Part shown: piece by piece, positions 47,695 through 64,000 of the stretch
Numbering within the stretch: the stretch's first letter is position 1
How the letters are laid out: each line of letters begins with the position of its first letter
Assembly (NCBI GenBank): GCA_054601695.1
Contig: BAAHQB010000104.1
Location: 434,001 to 498,000 of the forward strand
DNA length: 64,000 nucleotides
Direction: 5' to 3'
DNA from: Amorphochlora amoebiformis
Taxonomy: Eukaryota; Cercozoa; Chlorarachniophyceae
Notes under the pieces: model-generated
Databases searched by the model: none
What the model saw: only the letters and a program-made list of their open reading frames with translations
What the model was told of the DNA's origin: nothing
Position numbers and translations under genes: made by a program

Positions 47695-48283
47695 ATATAT
47701 AATATATATATATATACATATAATCATCATCATCATCATGTCGTTTGTGTTTCAATGTATCTACCGCCAGCATCGTCTGGTCCGCCCCCGAGAGCTTCGC
47801 GAGGTCGTCCGGCATGTTTGCCGCCTGAATCTTGGCCTCCAATGTTTTCAATTCATTTCGCCGAAAGTTGAGCAGTTCCCTACACCCAAATTACAAGCAC
47901 AACACTTAGGAATATAATTCTTTCAAATCTAGGTAGGTTGAGGCAATGAATATGCGTGTCATATCTCACCCAGCCGTCGCCCCTTTCGCAAAAAGCGCCG
48001 CAAGTCCCGCAAGCGCTCCATTACGTAGAAATTTTCGACGATTTGTATCCTGACGGAGATATCTCTTTTCCAGATTACCCTCTCCAGGCCGACGACATCT
48101 CACTGCGACGGACCCGACGCGATTTCCCACCCAAACGGACGCCCTACTACTCTTCAACGCCTTAGTCGGAGACACTCTTAATCCATGCGACTCTACCTGT
48201 GGCTCATTGAGCGTACACAAAAGCGCAACGAGGGAAAATATGACGGTTGCCCCCCAAACTCGAGCGGGTGTGGTCTCCATCAT
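46221..48283 (-). CDS. Tat-type thylakoid-lumen protein of unknown function (G)
   Basis: Five exons, 48283-47970, 47879-47765, 46646-46609, 46330-46310 and 46275-46221, give 180 aa with matching phases. The N-terminus is three-part. First comes a signal peptide (about 1-33, core [10 protein letters not shown]). Then follows a basic transit-like segment (about 34-80). Last is a twin-arginine lumen signal [18 protein letters not shown] ending in a typical ATA-G cleavage site near residue 104. That combination points to import through the secretory system and plastid envelopes into the thylakoid lumen by the Tat route. The mature part is only about 76 residues, helical and charged ([17 protein letters not shown] ... 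FLESFKHAVPKNGDF), with one Cys. I cannot name its family. Exon 4 is a 21-nt microexon. A TA-rich intron (47764-46647) separates exons 2 and 3. It is divergent from gene H, with 88 bases between start codons. Confidence 0.78.
46960..47090. repeat. Direct repeat of about 40 bp in intron 2 of gene G
   Basis: TTTCCATAATATGTTAGAAATATACATCTATACAT occurs at about 46961-46995. It recurs with one mismatch at about 47045-47079, separated by TA repeat. It does not match an exon edge of gene G. Confidence 0.7.
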
Positions 48284-48371
48284 TTTCGTCTAACTAGCCG
48301 GGGGATCCCCGGGAAATGGCGGGAATTCGGGCCTTCAAAGTCACACTCCTGAGAATCTCCGAGGATTTCAA
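48284..48371. promoter_or_regulatory. Very short shared upstream region of divergent genes G and H
   Basis: Only 88 bases separate the start codons of G (-) and H (+), with no TA repeat. Unless transcripts start inside the partner gene, both 5' UTRs and promoters must fit here. No TATA-like element stands out. The sequence is GC-rich with GGGATCCCCGGG-type palindromic bases at about 48301. Confidence 0.45.

Positions 48372-64000
<15,629 letters not shown>

Overview
The window reads as nuclear DNA of an intron-rich alga with a secondary green plastid, most likely a chlorarachniophyte. The evidence is a major LHCII-type antenna protein of the green lineage carrying the trimer motif WYGPDR behind a signal-peptide-like leader, plus three other proteins (adenylate kinase, a thioredoxin-fold protein, a Tat-type lumen protein) that also start with a signal peptide followed by a basic Ser/Arg-rich transit-like stretch. 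A green dinoflagellate or euglenophyte is not excluded. Most of the 64 kb is (TA)n microsatellite or (TTAGGG)n/(CCCTAA)n telomere-like DNA, and long ORFs in it are low-complexity YIYIY, NPNPN or TLTLT translations. The real genes are cut into many small exons (about 20-150 nt). I rebuilt them by reading the non-repetitive islands on both strands and requiring splice sites, matching intron phase and family motifs to agree.

Layout, left to right: (X) + strand, 3' part of an unrecognised gene, 243-3058; (A) - strand, 11-exon GT32 sugar transferase, 9873-3576; (B) + strand, single-exon light-harvesting protein, 10096-11091; (C) - strand, two-exon SF-assemblin-like coiled coil, 12575-11578; (D) + strand, six-exon plastid adenylate kinase, 12785-16346; (E) - strand, 15-exon thioredoxin-fold (AhpC/TSA-like) plastid protein, 31832-16988; (F) - strand, about 17-exon two-domain glyoxalase I, about 46161-32971; (G) - strand, five-exon Tat-type lumen protein, 48283-46221; (H) + strand, NHL-repeat protein with at least 26 exons, 48372 to beyond the right edge. 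A/B, C/D and G/H are divergent pairs with short shared upstream regions; X/A, B/C and D/E converge.

The most unusual observations concern the introns. Several in E and H consist largely of telomere-type repeat. In every such intron the stretch next to the acceptor is CCCTAA on the sense strand, which supplies CTAAC branch-point-like sites and pyrimidines. In E, F and A, introns also hold degenerate copies ('echoes') of the edge of a neighbouring exon, including its splice site, repeated one to eight times among TA or telomere-like tracts. This suggests these introns grew by duplications that captured exon borders.

Functionally the set is a nuclear housekeeping neighbourhood with a strong plastid share: light harvesting (B), adenylate balance (D), probable redox or peroxide handling (E), methylglyoxal detoxification (F) and a lumen protein (G). 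Alongside are a Golgi/secretory glycosyltransferase (A), a flagellar-root cytoskeletal protein (C) and a beta-propeller scaffold (H). No rRNA, tRNA, CRISPR array, intact transposon or prokaryote-style operon was seen.
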